64,000 nucleotides of DNA from Desulfomicrobium escambiense DSM 10707 (lineage in GTDB: Bacteria > Desulfobacterota > Desulfovibrionia > Desulfovibrionales > Desulfomicrobiaceae): positions 124,001 through 188,000 of the forward strand of contig NZ_AUAR01000001.1 of the NCBI RefSeq assembly GCF_000428825.1, given 5' to 3'. Position 1 is the stretch's first letter. Every line of letters begins with the position of its first letter. Below are positions 27,419-38,455 of the stretch, in pieces. The notes under the pieces are model-generated. The model was not told the DNA's origin. It saw only the letters and a program-made list of their open reading frames with translations, and searched no databases. Both the position numbers and the translations under genes were made by a program.

Positions 27419-27435
27419 CCTTGCATAATGCAAGG
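27419..27435. promoter_or_regulatory. 17-bp perfect palindrome, candidate activator-binding site
   Basis: CCTTGCAT-A-ATGCAAGG lies 15 bp after the regulator stop and about 100 bp upstream of the candidate sigma-54 promoter. Its position and symmetry suit an enhancer site for an NtrC-type activator, most simply the gene product just upstream. Confidence 0.5.
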
Positions 27436-27519
27436 TTCCAAATCCCCGCATCACGCAAACTGCAATACCGTTCCCCGGTTCTTTCTTTCAACTCTTTGAA
27501 ATATATAAAAATATGTTTG

Positions 27520-27535
27520 GCCTGGCCCTTGCTTT
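27520..27535 (+). promoter_or_regulatory. Candidate sigma-54 promoter of the kinase-ktr operon
   Basis: TGGCCT-N5-TTGCT gives the invariant GG-N10-GC spacing of sigma-54 promoters. The start point would be near 27546, 17 nt before the kinase ATG. An AT-rich, bendable tract (27500-27519) lies upstream. A 9-bp stem GCCTGGCCC/GGGCCAGGC (27522-27550) overlaps it. Confidence 0.5.
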
Positions 27536-27562
27536 CGTAGGGCCAGGCGCGGAGGGCAACGC

Positions 27563-29395
27563 ATGACGCTCAAAAAAAAGATTCTGCTCGGCTACGGCCT
27601 TTCCTTCGCCTTCATGGGCCTCGTCGTCATTCTGGCCGTGGTCAACCTGATTTCCCTGGGCAGGGCCACCGAGGCCATCCTGAGCGAGAACTACCGCAGC
27701 ATCCTGGCCGCGGAGAACATGGTCGACACCATCGAGCGCCAGGACAGCGCCATCCTTCTGATGCTCCTGGGGCAGGGCGGCGGTGCGGAACTCTTTCGCA
27801 GCAACGAGGCGGCGTTTCTCGAATGGCTGGCCAAGGCCAGGGACAATGTCACCGTCGGCGGTGAGGGAGAGCTGCTGCAAGGCATCGAGCGCGACTACGC
27901 GGCCTACCGCAGGGCCTTCGAAGTTCTGGCGGCAACGCTCCCCGATCACGGCGCGTCCGAGGCGGCGGGCTACCTGCGCGACGTCTCGCCGCTGTTCACG
28001 CGGGTCCGGGACGCCTGCGTCAGGCTGCGCCTCCTCAACGAGGAGGCCATGTACGGCGCAAGCCTCAGGGCGGGCGAGGTCGCGCGCAGCGCCATCTGGT
28101 CCACGTCCCTCGTGGCCGCGGTGTCCCTGGGCGTGGCCCTGGTGTTCAGCATGGTCCTGGCGGACCGCATCGTGCGGCCCATCAGCCGGTTCATGGAGGC
28201 CTCGCGGCATATTTCGGACGGGGACTACGCGGTGCAGGTCCCGGTCGGTGGGTCCGACGAGCTGAGCCATCTGGCCGGCGAGTTCAACCGCATGGCGACC
28301 CAGGTGGGGCGTTACCATGCCATGAACATCGAGCAGATCATCGCGGAGAAGGACAAGAGCGAGGCCGTGCTGGCCAGCATCGAGGATTCGCTCGTGATTT
28401 TCGACACGCAGCTGCGGGTCACGGGCATCAACCCGGCGGCGCGGCGTCTCTTCGGGACGGATTTCGCCGGACCCGGCGACGTGCATTGCGCCGACATCGT
28501 CCCGGACGCCAGGGTCTGCGACCTCGTCCGGGCCACGGTGCGCACGGGGCAGCCGCCGGCCATGCCGGACGAGGAGCGCATTCTGGTCTTCAAGGGCGAA
28601 GGCCGCGCCGCGCACCACCTCTTCTCCGTGACGGCCATCGGCAGCGGGAAGAACCTGTCCGGGGCGGTTCTGCTGCTGCGGGACATCACCCGGCTGAAGC
28701 AGGTCGAGCAGCTCAAGAACGACTTCGTCATGGCGGCGTCCCATGAACTGCGTACGCCCCTGACGAGCATCGGCATGAGTGTGGACCTGCTCCTCGAACA
28801 TGCCGCGGGCAGCCTGACCGAGAAGGACCGGGAACTGCTGGTCGCGGCACACGAGGAGGTGGGGCGCATGAAGTCGCTGGTCAGCGACCTGCTGGACCTG
28901 TCCAGGATCGAGGCCGGCAGGATCGAGATGGAGTTCGAGCCGGTGCCGGTGGAGACGCTCTTTTCGCACGTGCAGTCGGTCTTCAGGAGCCAGATGGACT
29001 TGAAGGACATTTCCTTCCTTCGGGAGATCGACGGGGATGAGCCGTCGGTCCGGGCCGATGCGAACAAGATCGCCTGGGTGCTCAGCAACCTGGTCTCCAA
29101 CGCCCTGCGCTACGTCGGCCGGGGCGGGCGCATCGCGCTGCGGGCCAACGATGACGGGTCCTGGGTCCGCCTGGCCGTGGCCGACGACGGGCCGGGCATC
29201 CCGCAGGAGTACCAGTCCAGGATATTTCAGAAATTCGTGCAGGTCGGGGACAGGGAGAGCGAGGGCTCGGGCCTGGGGCTTGCGATCTGCAAGGAGATCG
29301 TGCGCGCCCATGGCGGCACGATCTGGGTCGAATCGGAACCGGGGAGGGGGAGCACGTTCGTCTTCACCTTGCCCAAGGTGTTCAGGGAGCCGTAA
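27563..29395 (+). CDS. KinB-like sensor histidine kinase
   Basis: 610 aa. TM1 (about 9-32), periplasmic helical sensor (about 33-180), TM2 (about 181-205), HAMP (about 205-258), PAS (about 270-380), HisKA with ASHELRTPL (His near 397) and HATPase (GIPQEYQSRIFQKF, EGSGLGLAICKEIV). The overall plan matches KinB, partner of AlgB-type regulators. The gene starts 158 bp after the regulator. Its TAA stop is immediately followed by the ATG of the next gene. Confidence 0.92.
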   Translation: MTLKKKILLGYGLSFAFMGLVVILAVVNLISLGRATEAILSENYRSILAAENMVDTIERQDSAILLMLLGQGGGAELFRSNEAAFLEWLAKARDNVTVGGEGELLQGIERDYAAYRRAFEVLAATLPDHGASEAAGYLRDVSPLFTRVRDACVRLRLLNEEAMYGASLRAGEVARSAIWSTSLVAAVSLGVALVFSMVLADRIVRPISRFMEASRHISDGDYAVQVPVGGSDELSHLAGEFNRMATQVGRYHAMNIEQIIAEKDKSEAVLASIEDSLVIFDTQLRVTGINPAARRLFGTDFAGPGDVHCADIVPDARVCDLVRATVRTGQPPAMPDEERILVFKGEGRAAHHLFSVTAIGSGKNLSGAVLLLRDITRLKQVEQLKNDFVMAASHELRTPLTSIGMSVDLLLEHAAGSLTEKDRELLVAAHEEVGRMKSLVSDLLDLSRIEAGRIEMEFEPVPVETLFSHVQSVFRSQMDLKDISFLREIDGDEPSVRADANKIAWVLSNLVSNALRYVGRGGRIALRANDDGSWVRLAVADDGPGIPQEYQSRIFQKFVQVGDRESEGSGLGLAICKEIVRAHGGTIWVESEPGRGSTFVFTLPKVFREP

Positions 29396-29980
29396 ATGAA
29401 GTGCGCAAAAGCAAGTGTGTGTCCGGCGGTCCAGGGCGGGGAGCTGCTTCTCGTGGACCCGGACGGTGTCGTCGGGGGCGCTTCCCCGGAGGAATGCGTC
29501 TCCGGCACCATGCAGTGCCTGGAGCGGACGGCCGATGGATGCGTGTCCACGGTAGCCGTCGTGGCCGCCAGCAACGCGCAGGCCCGGAGGTTCGCGTTGC
29601 CGGATCTCGTCGGCTTGCTGAAACGTTCCGGCCGCGTCCGTAGCGTCGTGGCGGTCATGCCGCATCGGCACCGCGTGCTGCTGGAGAGCTTCCGCCGCAA
29701 CGGAACCGATTTCATCGCCGTCATGAATTTCAGGAGGCTGGACGCTGCCGGGATCAAGGAGGCGGTCCTGCACCTCGGCGCCGCGGACAGCCCCGAACGC
29801 CAGCTGGCGCTGGTCTGCCCCTTCCTGAACTACTGCGCCGTCGACGAGCGAACCGAAATGGCCGTGTGCGGCGCATACCGCAACAGGATGGTCCTCGGGC
29901 CGCAGCGCCTGCAGGCGTGGTGCGAGATGGCGGCCCATGCGCACTGCGAACAGTTTCTCCATCCCAGGCGCTGCGCATGA
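29396..29980 (+). CDS. Cysteine-rich protein of unknown function in the kinase-ktr operon
   Basis: 194 aa, soluble, ten cysteines. C3 and C9 are near the N-terminus. The C-terminal third has CPFLNYC, AVCGAYRNRM and a WC-x6-HC segment (WCEMAAHAHCEQF) that could ligate an Fe-S cluster or metal. The central part (about 45-120) has an alternating strand/helix pattern (CVSTVAVVAAS, RVRSVVAVMPH, DFIAVMNF). The ATG directly follows the kinase TAA and the stop overlaps ktrB by ATGA. No known family; a redox or signalling partner of the kinase is a guess. Confidence 0.7.
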   Translation: MKCAKASVCPAVQGGELLLVDPDGVVGGASPEECVSGTMQCLERTADGCVSTVAVVAASNAQARRFALPDLVGLLKRSGRVRSVVAVMPHRHRVLLESFRRNGTDFIAVMNFRRLDAAGIKEAVLHLGAADSPERQLALVCPFLNYCAVDERTEMAVCGAYRNRMVLGPQRLQAWCEMAAHAHCEQFLHPRRCA

Positions 29981-31347
29981 CCTTCCGTTCCCGCATGCTG
30001 AAGATGCATCCCGCGGCTCTCGTCCTGGCGAGTTTCCTGGCCGTCATTCTCATCGGCAGCCTGCTGCTCATGCTGCCCGCCGCGACCTTTGCCGGCCGCA
30101 TCGCCGCCGTGGACGCCCTGTTCACCGCAACCTCGGCCGTGTGTGTCACGGGCCTGACCGTGGCCGACACCGCGACCACCTTCACCCTGTTCGGCCAGGC
30201 CGTCATCCTCGGCCTCATCCAGGTGGGGGGGCTTGGCCTCATGACCATATCCGTGGCCCTCTTCAACTGGCTCGGACGCAGTGTCTCCATCCGGCACAGG
30301 CTGGTCATGCAGGATGTCTTCACCCACACCCCGCGCGAGGACATTGCCAGCCTCGTCAGGAGCGTCATCCTGTTCACGCTCGGCGTGGAAGCCGTCGGGG
30401 CCGTCCTGCTCACCCTGCATTGGCTTGTGGAGTATCCGTTCGGGAAGGCGTTGTATTTTGGCGTCTTTCATTCCATCTCAGCGTTCTGCAACGCCGGGTT
30501 CGCTCTTTTTCCCGACAGCCTGGTGCGCTACAACGGAAGCCTGCTTCTGAACTTCGCCGTCTGCGCCCTCATCGTCATCGGCGGCATCGGCTTCCCCGTA
30601 TTGTACGACCTCCAAGCCTGGGCGACCGGCCGCAAGGGGTCCAGGGGTCGTTTGGCGCTGCAGACCAAGGTCGTGCTCTGGACGACGCTCATCCTCATCA
30701 CGGGAGGCTCCGTGATGTTCTATCTGCTCGAAATGCACGGCTCGCTGCCGGACGGGCCCCCGGCGCAGAAGTTCCTGGCACCGGTCTTCCAGTCCATCAC
30801 CTGCAGGACCGCCGGCTTCAACACCGTGGACATCGGCGCCCTGCAGGACGCAACCCTGACTTTCATGCTTTTCCTCATGTTTTTTGGTGCGTCCCCGGGA
30901 TCGTGCGGCGGCGGCGTCAAGACGACGACGCTGGCCCTGCTGGCCGCCTTCACCATCTGCCGCGTCCGCAAAAGCCCGCGCGTCAACATGTTCCGCAAGA
31001 GCGTTCCGAACGAGACCGTGACCCGCAGCGTATCCCTCGTCCTGGTTTCCCTGAGCATCATCGGACTGGCCGTGTTCCTGCTCCTGGCCGGGGACGCGGT
31101 GGGCGAGAGCGCCCTGGCCACGCCTCACGGGTCGTTTTTGTCCTACATGTTCGAGACCGTGTCGGCCTTCGGCACCGTGGGGCTGTCCATGGGGATCACG
31201 CCGTCCCTGACGGTATGGGGCAAGCTGGTCATCACCTGCATGATGTTCATCGGGCGGGTCGGCGTGCTGACCTTCACCTACATCGTCGTGGGCGCGGGCC
31301 CGGCCAGGGGCGTCGAGTATTCCGAAGAAAACCTGATGATCGGATAG
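29977..31347 (+). CDS. ktrB: Potassium uptake membrane subunit, TrkH/KtrB family
   Basis: 456 aa. Four M1-P-M2 units, each with a selectivity-filter segment: TSAVCVTGLT, SAFCNAGFA, TCRTAGFNT, SAFGTVGLS. About the length of KtrB. Start ATG 29977 is fixed by ATGA overlap with the preceding gene. Works with the RCK protein encoded next. Confidence 0.92.
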   Translation: MTFRSRMLKMHPAALVLASFLAVILIGSLLLMLPAATFAGRIAAVDALFTATSAVCVTGLTVADTATTFTLFGQAVILGLIQVGGLGLMTISVALFNWLGRSVSIRHRLVMQDVFTHTPREDIASLVRSVILFTLGVEAVGAVLLTLHWLVEYPFGKALYFGVFHSISAFCNAGFALFPDSLVRYNGSLLLNFAVCALIVIGGIGFPVLYDLQAWATGRKGSRGRLALQTKVVLWTTLILITGGSVMFYLLEMHGSLPDGPPAQKFLAPVFQSITCRTAGFNTVDIGALQDATLTFMLFLMFFGASPGSCGGGVKTTTLALLAAFTICRVRKSPRVNMFRKSVPNETVTRSVSLVLVSLSIIGLAVFLLLAGDAVGESALATPHGSFLSYMFETVSAFGTVGLSMGITPSLTVWGKLVITCMMFIGRVGVLTFTYIVVGAGPARGVEYSEENLMIG

Positions 31348-31364
31348 AAAAGAGGTCTGAAGAT

Positions 31365-32021
31365 ATGAAACGTTTTGCGGTGATAGGCCTTGGCAACTTC
31401 GGTTTTCACGCCGCCAAGGCGCTCTACGAGGATGGCAACGAGGTGCTGGCCATCGACTCGGACCGGGCCAGGGTCCAATCCATCGACCCCCATTGCTCGG
31501 AGGCCATGGTCCTCGACGCGACGGACAAGGAGGCGGTCAAGTCCCTGGGCCTGGAGGAGACGGACGGGGTCATCGTCTCCACGGGGACCAAGATCAGCAA
31601 CAGCATCCTCATCTGTCTGTACCTGCAGGAGGCCGGGGTGAAGAAGATCCTGGCCAAGGCCATCGACGACGACCACGCCAAGATCCTCCGGCGCATGGGT
31701 GCCACCGAGATCATCCATCCCGAACGGGACATGGCCATCCGCGTGTCCCGCAATCTCTCCCGGCCCAACGTGCTCGATTTCATCCCGCTGGCGGAGGAGT
31801 TCGACATGATCCAGGTCGGCGCCCCCCGGGAGTTCATCGGCAAGTCCCTCATCCAGCTGAACCTCCGTGCGAGGTACAACGTGCACGTCATCGCCATCAA
31901 AGAACTCGTGCCCGAGAACTTCGTCCTCGTCCCGCCCGCGGACTACGTCATCAAGGACAGCGACATCCTCGTCATGCTCGGCAAGTCCGCGGACATCCGC
32001 CGGATCAAGGAACTCAAGTAG
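31365..32021 (+). CDS. ktrA: Potassium uptake regulatory RCK protein, KtrA type
   Basis: 218 aa, one RCK unit: Rossmann motif VIGLGNFGFHAAKAL (about 6-20) with acidic IDSD at the end of strand 2, then RCK-C (about 135-218). Single-unit length identifies KtrA rather than the duplicated TrkA. Cytosolic gating ring binding ATP/ADP. 17 nt after ktrB with AGAGG upstream. Confidence 0.93.
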   Translation: MKRFAVIGLGNFGFHAAKALYEDGNEVLAIDSDRARVQSIDPHCSEAMVLDATDKEAVKSLGLEETDGVIVSTGTKISNSILICLYLQEAGVKKILAKAIDDDHAKILRRMGATEIIHPERDMAIRVSRNLSRPNVLDFIPLAEEFDMIQVGAPREFIGKSLIQLNLRARYNVHVIAIKELVPENFVLVPPADYVIKDSDILVMLGKSADIRRIKELK

Positions 32022-32044
32022 CCCGGCGGCATGCGCCCATTCGG

Positions 32045-32473
32045 CTAGTCCCGCTTGAAGAAGAGCGGGTTGTCCGGAACCTTGCGCGGGCGGCGGTTCT
32101 CGTCCACGGCCACGTAGCGGAACAGGCCTTCCGTCACCAGCTGGCGTTCGGCCTCGTAGGCCCCGACGAGCTGCCGGGCCCAGACTTCCAGCTTGATGTC
32201 CATGGAGGAGGTCCCCACGCGCTGGAGCTCCGCGTAGATGCAGACGGTGTCGCCGACCTTGACCGGCTTGTCGAAGGACATCTTCTCCACGCTGACGGTC
32301 ACTGTCCGGCCCTTGGCGATTTCCGAGGCCATGAGCCCACCGGCCACGTCCATCTGGGCCAGCATCCAGCCGCCGAAGATGTCGCCGTTGGGGTTGGTGT
32401 CCTTGGGCATGGCCAGGGTGCGCAGGACCAGCAGCCCCTTGGGCTGGCGTCCTGGTCTGTCGGGCTCTGACAT
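32045..32473 (-). CDS. yciA: YciA-type hotdog acyl-CoA thioesterase
   Basis: 142 aa. Hotdog-fold motif NPNGDIFGGWMLAQMD (about residues 27-42) followed by the thioesterase helix and strands to VAVDENRRPRKVP. ATG 32473 has GAGGAG 6 nt upstream; the frame extends 22 codons further without one. Hydrolyses acyl-CoA in the cytosol. It converges on ktrA with 23 bp between stops. Confidence 0.88.
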   Translation of the reverse strand: MSEPDRPGRQPKGLLVLRTLAMPKDTNPNGDIFGGWMLAQMDVAGGLMASEIAKGRTVTVSVEKMSFDKPVKVGDTVCIYAELQRVGTSSMDIKLEVWARQLVGAYEAERQLVTEGLFRYVAVDENRRPRKVPDNPLFFKRD

Positions 32474-32620
32474 GGGCTCTCCTCGCGGTGCGGCCACGGC
32501 CCGGACGGGCGCGGCCGGGTTGGGGTTGCGTTCCGGCATTTTTCATCCCTAGCAGCAACACCATCCCGTTGTCGAATCGCGGGGGGCCGCTTCGGGGCCG
32601 GGCGACGGGAAGCCGCCGGC

Positions 32621-34915
32621 TCAGGTCCAGGTCCCTGCCGGTTCCCGCAGGCCGCGCAGGAACGCGCCGAGCGCCTTGTCCTGCTTCAGGATGTGTTCCA
32701 GGAGCCATGTCGTGAAAAAGTCGCTCAGGAACGCAGCGTCCCTGCCGCCCATCTCCAGGCCGAAGTGGCGCAGCTCCCGCACCAGCTGTTCGTGTTCGGC
32801 GTCATGTTCCCTGCGGTTCGGGTAGTCGTGCTGCAGCATGAGCCTCAGCTCGGTGGCGAAATGGTATTCGGTGTACGCCAGGAGCACCTTGAAAAGGCTC
32901 TCCACCACCAGGCCATCCCCGACCTGCAGGGTGGAGCACAATCTGTTGACCAGCGAGACCAATTCCGCGTGCTGCTCGTCGATCTCCCCCACGCCCACGA
33001 CATGCTTTTCGCTCAGCCTGACGCCGGTTTCGGGCTGTTCTGCCTCTCCGGCGAAGGCGAAGCCGTTTCGGCCCTTCTTTTTGCTCAGGTACATGGCCAT
33101 GTCCGCGGCCATGAGCAGGCTGTCCATGTCGGCGCCATGCTCGGGATAGAGGCTGATGCCGATGCTGGCGCCGACCGAGCACGTCAGCGTGTCGGACAGG
33201 GGAATCTCGGGGGTCACCGCGCTCAGGATCTTCCGCGTCACGAGTTCGGCCCCGTCCTGGCCCTCGATCTCGCTGAGGATGACCACGAACTCGTCGCCGC
33301 CCATTCTGGCGACGGTGTCGGTGGCCCGCACGGTTTCCACGAGCTTGCCGGCGATGGTCTTCAGGACCGTGTCGCCCGCGTCGTGGCCGTGCTCGTCGTT
33401 GACCTTCTTGAACCCGTCCAGGTCGAGGAAGAGGATGCCCAGACGCTTCTGGTTGCGTTTGGCGACGGACAGGGCCTGGGACAGGCGGTCGAAGAAGAGC
33501 GATCGGTTGGGGAGCCCCGTCAGGCGGTCATGGTAGGCCAGTTCATGCAGATGCCGCTCCGTCTCCTTGCGCTCGGTGATGTCGTGGGCCGCGGCGTAGA
33601 CTAGGCCGTCGCGGCCTGCCGCGGACCATTCGAGGCAACGGTAGGACCCGTCCCTGTGCCGGAATCTGGCCACGAAGTCGGAAATGGTCTTGCCGGCGGC
33701 GATGTCGGCCAGGGTATCGAAAACCGCTTGCGTGTCGTCGGGGTGGAAGAGGTCGACGCAATGTTGACCTTCCAGTTCCCCGGCAGCGTACCCCATGCCC
33801 TTTTCCCAGGCCGGGTTGAGTTTCTGGCAGACGCCTTGGAGGTCGGCGATGACGAGCAGGTTCGGGGAAATGGAAAAGAAGCTTTCGAGTTCCGTCCGGA
33901 CCGACTGCAGTTCGATGCCCATGCGTTCGGAACGGAGGCGCGTCGTGCGGCGCCAGCGCTGCGAGCTGAAGAGGGCTGCTGCCCCGGCCAGGGAGACGGA
34001 GCAGAAGAGGACGATGGAGACGCGAACATTATGGCGCCAATACAGGAACACGGTGTGCGTGTCCCTGCCGACGCCCAGGACCAGCGGCGGACTCAGCTTG
34101 AGGCTCGGCGACTGCACCGTGCGCAGGATGAGCAGGGACTCTTCCTGCGCGGCATAGCTTTTCCCCTCGAACAGGGCGGATTCGAGTCCGCTCTCGAGGT
34201 GACGCGTGAAAAATGTGCCCGGGATGGCCAGGTTCGAGCCGACGAGTCCCGGCCTTTCGGGCACCCAGAGGAGGATCGTGCCCGAGCCGTGGACCAGCCT
34301 GGCCCATGAATTGGGAGCGTACAGCACCGCGGTCATGATGGCCCGGAAGAACTCCGGGTCGACGGCGGCCGTGACCAGGCCGGCAAAGGAGCCGTCCGGC
34401 GCGATGAGGCATTTCGTGATGTTGACGGTCAGGTCGCCGACGGTGCTGTTGAAGGGGCGGCTGACGTAGAGGGCATCGTCGGCAGGTCGGTCGCGGGGAG
34501 TCGTGAAGTATTCCTGTGCCGCCGCGTTCTGGCCTGCGTGCTCATCGAGGTTGGACGCGAGGATTGCGCCCGACGCGTCGATGATGTCCAGGGAGCGGAC
34601 GCTGGTCATGGCCGTGGCCAGGATCTTGAGCCTGGCTGCGGTCGAAAGGGCCGCCGAGCTGTCACGAAGGCGTTGCGTGAGCGCGGGAGGGGGGAATGCG
34701 TCCCGGAGGTTGCCGAGGGTCGCGCCGATCTTTCCGAGCTGGGTCTCGACCATGTACTCGCTGACCGAGGCCACGGCCGTCAGGCGTTCCTGTTCCCGAG
34801 CCTTGATGGCGGCGTATTCACGCTGATTCTCGTATGTCAGGACGGCAGCCAGGATGCAGGCGCAGACCGCGAAGGTCGTCCATTCTGTGCGGAATGTATC
34901 CGGCTTGCCGGACAT
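32621..34915 (-). CDS. Diguanylate cyclase with Cache and PAS sensors and C-terminal bacteriohemerythrin
   Basis: 764 aa. TM1 (about 14-29), extracytoplasmic Cache-like sensor (about 35-300), TM2 (about 303-322), PAS (about 345-460), GGDEF cyclase (about 465-630, MGGDEFVV intact), then a hemerythrin domain (about 645-760) with the iron-binding pattern H in DEQHAEL, H/E in YTEYHFATELRLM, H in DAEHEQL and H in LLEHILKQD. The hemerythrin suggests c-di-GMP output tuned by O2 or NO. Separated from the upstream hybrid kinase by 122 bp. Confidence 0.9.
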   Translation of the reverse strand: MSGKPDTFRTEWTTFAVCACILAAVLTYENQREYAAIKAREQERLTAVASVSEYMVETQLGKIGATLGNLRDAFPPPALTQRLRDSSAALSTAARLKILATAMTSVRSLDIIDASGAILASNLDEHAGQNAAAQEYFTTPRDRPADDALYVSRPFNSTVGDLTVNITKCLIAPDGSFAGLVTAAVDPEFFRAIMTAVLYAPNSWARLVHGSGTILLWVPERPGLVGSNLAIPGTFFTRHLESGLESALFEGKSYAAQEESLLILRTVQSPSLKLSPPLVLGVGRDTHTVFLYWRHNVRVSIVLFCSVSLAGAAALFSSQRWRRTTRLRSERMGIELQSVRTELESFFSISPNLLVIADLQGVCQKLNPAWEKGMGYAAGELEGQHCVDLFHPDDTQAVFDTLADIAAGKTISDFVARFRHRDGSYRCLEWSAAGRDGLVYAAAHDITERKETERHLHELAYHDRLTGLPNRSLFFDRLSQALSVAKRNQKRLGILFLDLDGFKKVNDEHGHDAGDTVLKTIAGKLVETVRATDTVARMGGDEFVVILSEIEGQDGAELVTRKILSAVTPEIPLSDTLTCSVGASIGISLYPEHGADMDSLLMAADMAMYLSKKKGRNGFAFAGEAEQPETGVRLSEKHVVGVGEIDEQHAELVSLVNRLCSTLQVGDGLVVESLFKVLLAYTEYHFATELRLMLQHDYPNRREHDAEHEQLVRELRHFGLEMGGRDAAFLSDFFTTWLLEHILKQDKALGAFLRGLREPAGTWT

Positions 34916-35037
34916 GGCTTGCCTCCCGTCACATCGTCACCAGTTACACGTTCCTGCCGTGATGGGTAACAGACTCCCTGCGGCGTGTCACCCCGGATGA
35001 GCAAACCTGCCGGGTGCGGGCGCGGGAGGACGCTTCG

Positions 35038-37533
<2,496 letters not shown>

Positions 37534-37672
37534 GGTTCCGGGGCTGCGGTTGTTTGGGGGCCGGAAGGCGCCGGTCCTGCCCGGATGCCTGCCGGGGCGG
37601 TTTTCGGTATAATCAATGTGACAGATGGCGGGGGCTGTGGTCAAGGGCGGGGAGAAGCTGATGGGGGGCGAG

Positions 37673-37787
37673 ATGGACCCTATGGACGAGATGGACCCTA
37701 TGGACGAAATGGACCAAATGGACGAGATGGACCAAATGGACCACGCATGAACCCGTCCATACTGTCCATTTCGTCCATAAGGTCCAT
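37673..37787. repeat. 9-bp-period inverted repeat array, left copy
   Basis: Eight units ATGGAC+NNN start every 9 bp at 37673, 37682, 37691, 37700, 37709, 37718, 37727 and 37736. After 13 bp come four units of the complement GTCCAT, again every 9 bp, at 37755, 37764, 37773 and 37782. The variable triplets are mostly GAG, CAA, CCT, GAA. The two arms can pair as a long hairpin. It lies in the 382-bp gap between the hybrid kinase and the YeeE/YedE gene; the rest of the gap holds only a leader with AGGAGG before 37916. Confidence 0.9.
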
Positions 37788-37915
37788 GCAGCTCCCTCCC
37801 CCATTTTTGGGGCTCCACTTTTTCCCTATTCTCAAGTATGGTTTTCTTGAATCGGCATGCGCGGCGTCCGGCGGCGCAGGGTTTTGGCTCTCAATCTTTT
37901 CAGGAGGGAACGCGA

Positions 37916-38455
37916 ATGCAATCAAACAGGAACGACGGAGGCTGGAGCCCGTATCTGGCCGGGGCTTTGGTGGGCGTGCTGGCCATTCTTTCGGCCTATG
38001 CCACCACGGTCTGGCTGGGCAAGACGACCTATCTCGGCGCCTCGACGACCTTCGTGCGCGGGGCGGGCATCATTGAGAAGCAGGTCGTGCCGGAACGCGT
38101 GGAGGCCAACGAATATTTCACCAAGGAAAAGGTCAAGGTCGACTGGCAGTTCATGCTGGTGCTGGGCATCTTCGCCGGCGCGTTCATCGCGGCGTCCACG
38201 GACAAAAGCTTCAAGCTCGAAGGCGTGCCCCCGGTCTGGAAGGAGCGCTTCGGCCCGTCCGTGGGCAAGCGGGCCGCGGCCGCCTTTCTCGGCGGCATCG
38301 TGGCCATGTTCGGGGCGCGCATGGCCGACGGCTGCCCGAGCGGGCACGGTCTGAGCGGCATGATGCAGCTTTCGGTCAGCGCCTTCGTGGCCCTGGCCAT
38401 GTTCTTTGGGGTCGGCATCGTCGTGGCGGCAATGGTCTACGGGAGGAGGAAGTGA
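37916..38455 (+). CDS. YeeE/YedE-family transporter, first subunit
   Basis: 179 aa. Family-typical conserved Cys motif ARMADGCPSGHGLSG (about 140-155) with five or so membrane helices. CAGGAGGG precedes ATG 37916. With the next gene it forms a two-subunit version of the YeeE/YedE fold. Characterised relatives import thiosulfate through conserved cysteines, and a YedE subfamily co-occurs with selenium-using genomes. The neighbouring YqeB/YqeC genes favour a sulfur- or selenium-species substrate; this is inferred. Confidence 0.87.
   Translation: MQSNRNDGGWSPYLAGALVGVLAILSAYATTVWLGKTTYLGASTTFVRGAGIIEKQVVPERVEANEYFTKEKVKVDWQFMLVLGIFAGAFIAASTDKSFKLEGVPPVWKERFGPSVGKRAAAAFLGGIVAMFGARMADGCPSGHGLSGMMQLSVSAFVALAMFFGVGIVVAAMVYGRRK

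Noticed and set aside
34936-34949. A 14-mer, GTCACCAGTTACAC, shared with 3110-3123
   Set aside because: A match of this length between two sites is expected by chance in 64 kb; no flanking similarity.
37673-37787. CRISPR array
   Set aside because: The period is 9 bp with 3-bp variable triplets and a complementary arm; there are no 25-40 bp repeats or spacers and no cas genes.
37534-37818. N-terminal extension of the hybrid kinase through the repeat array
   Set aside because: The extra 95 residues are translated 9-bp repeats (Ser-Ile-Trp/Gly runs); ATG 37533 starts the natural protein.
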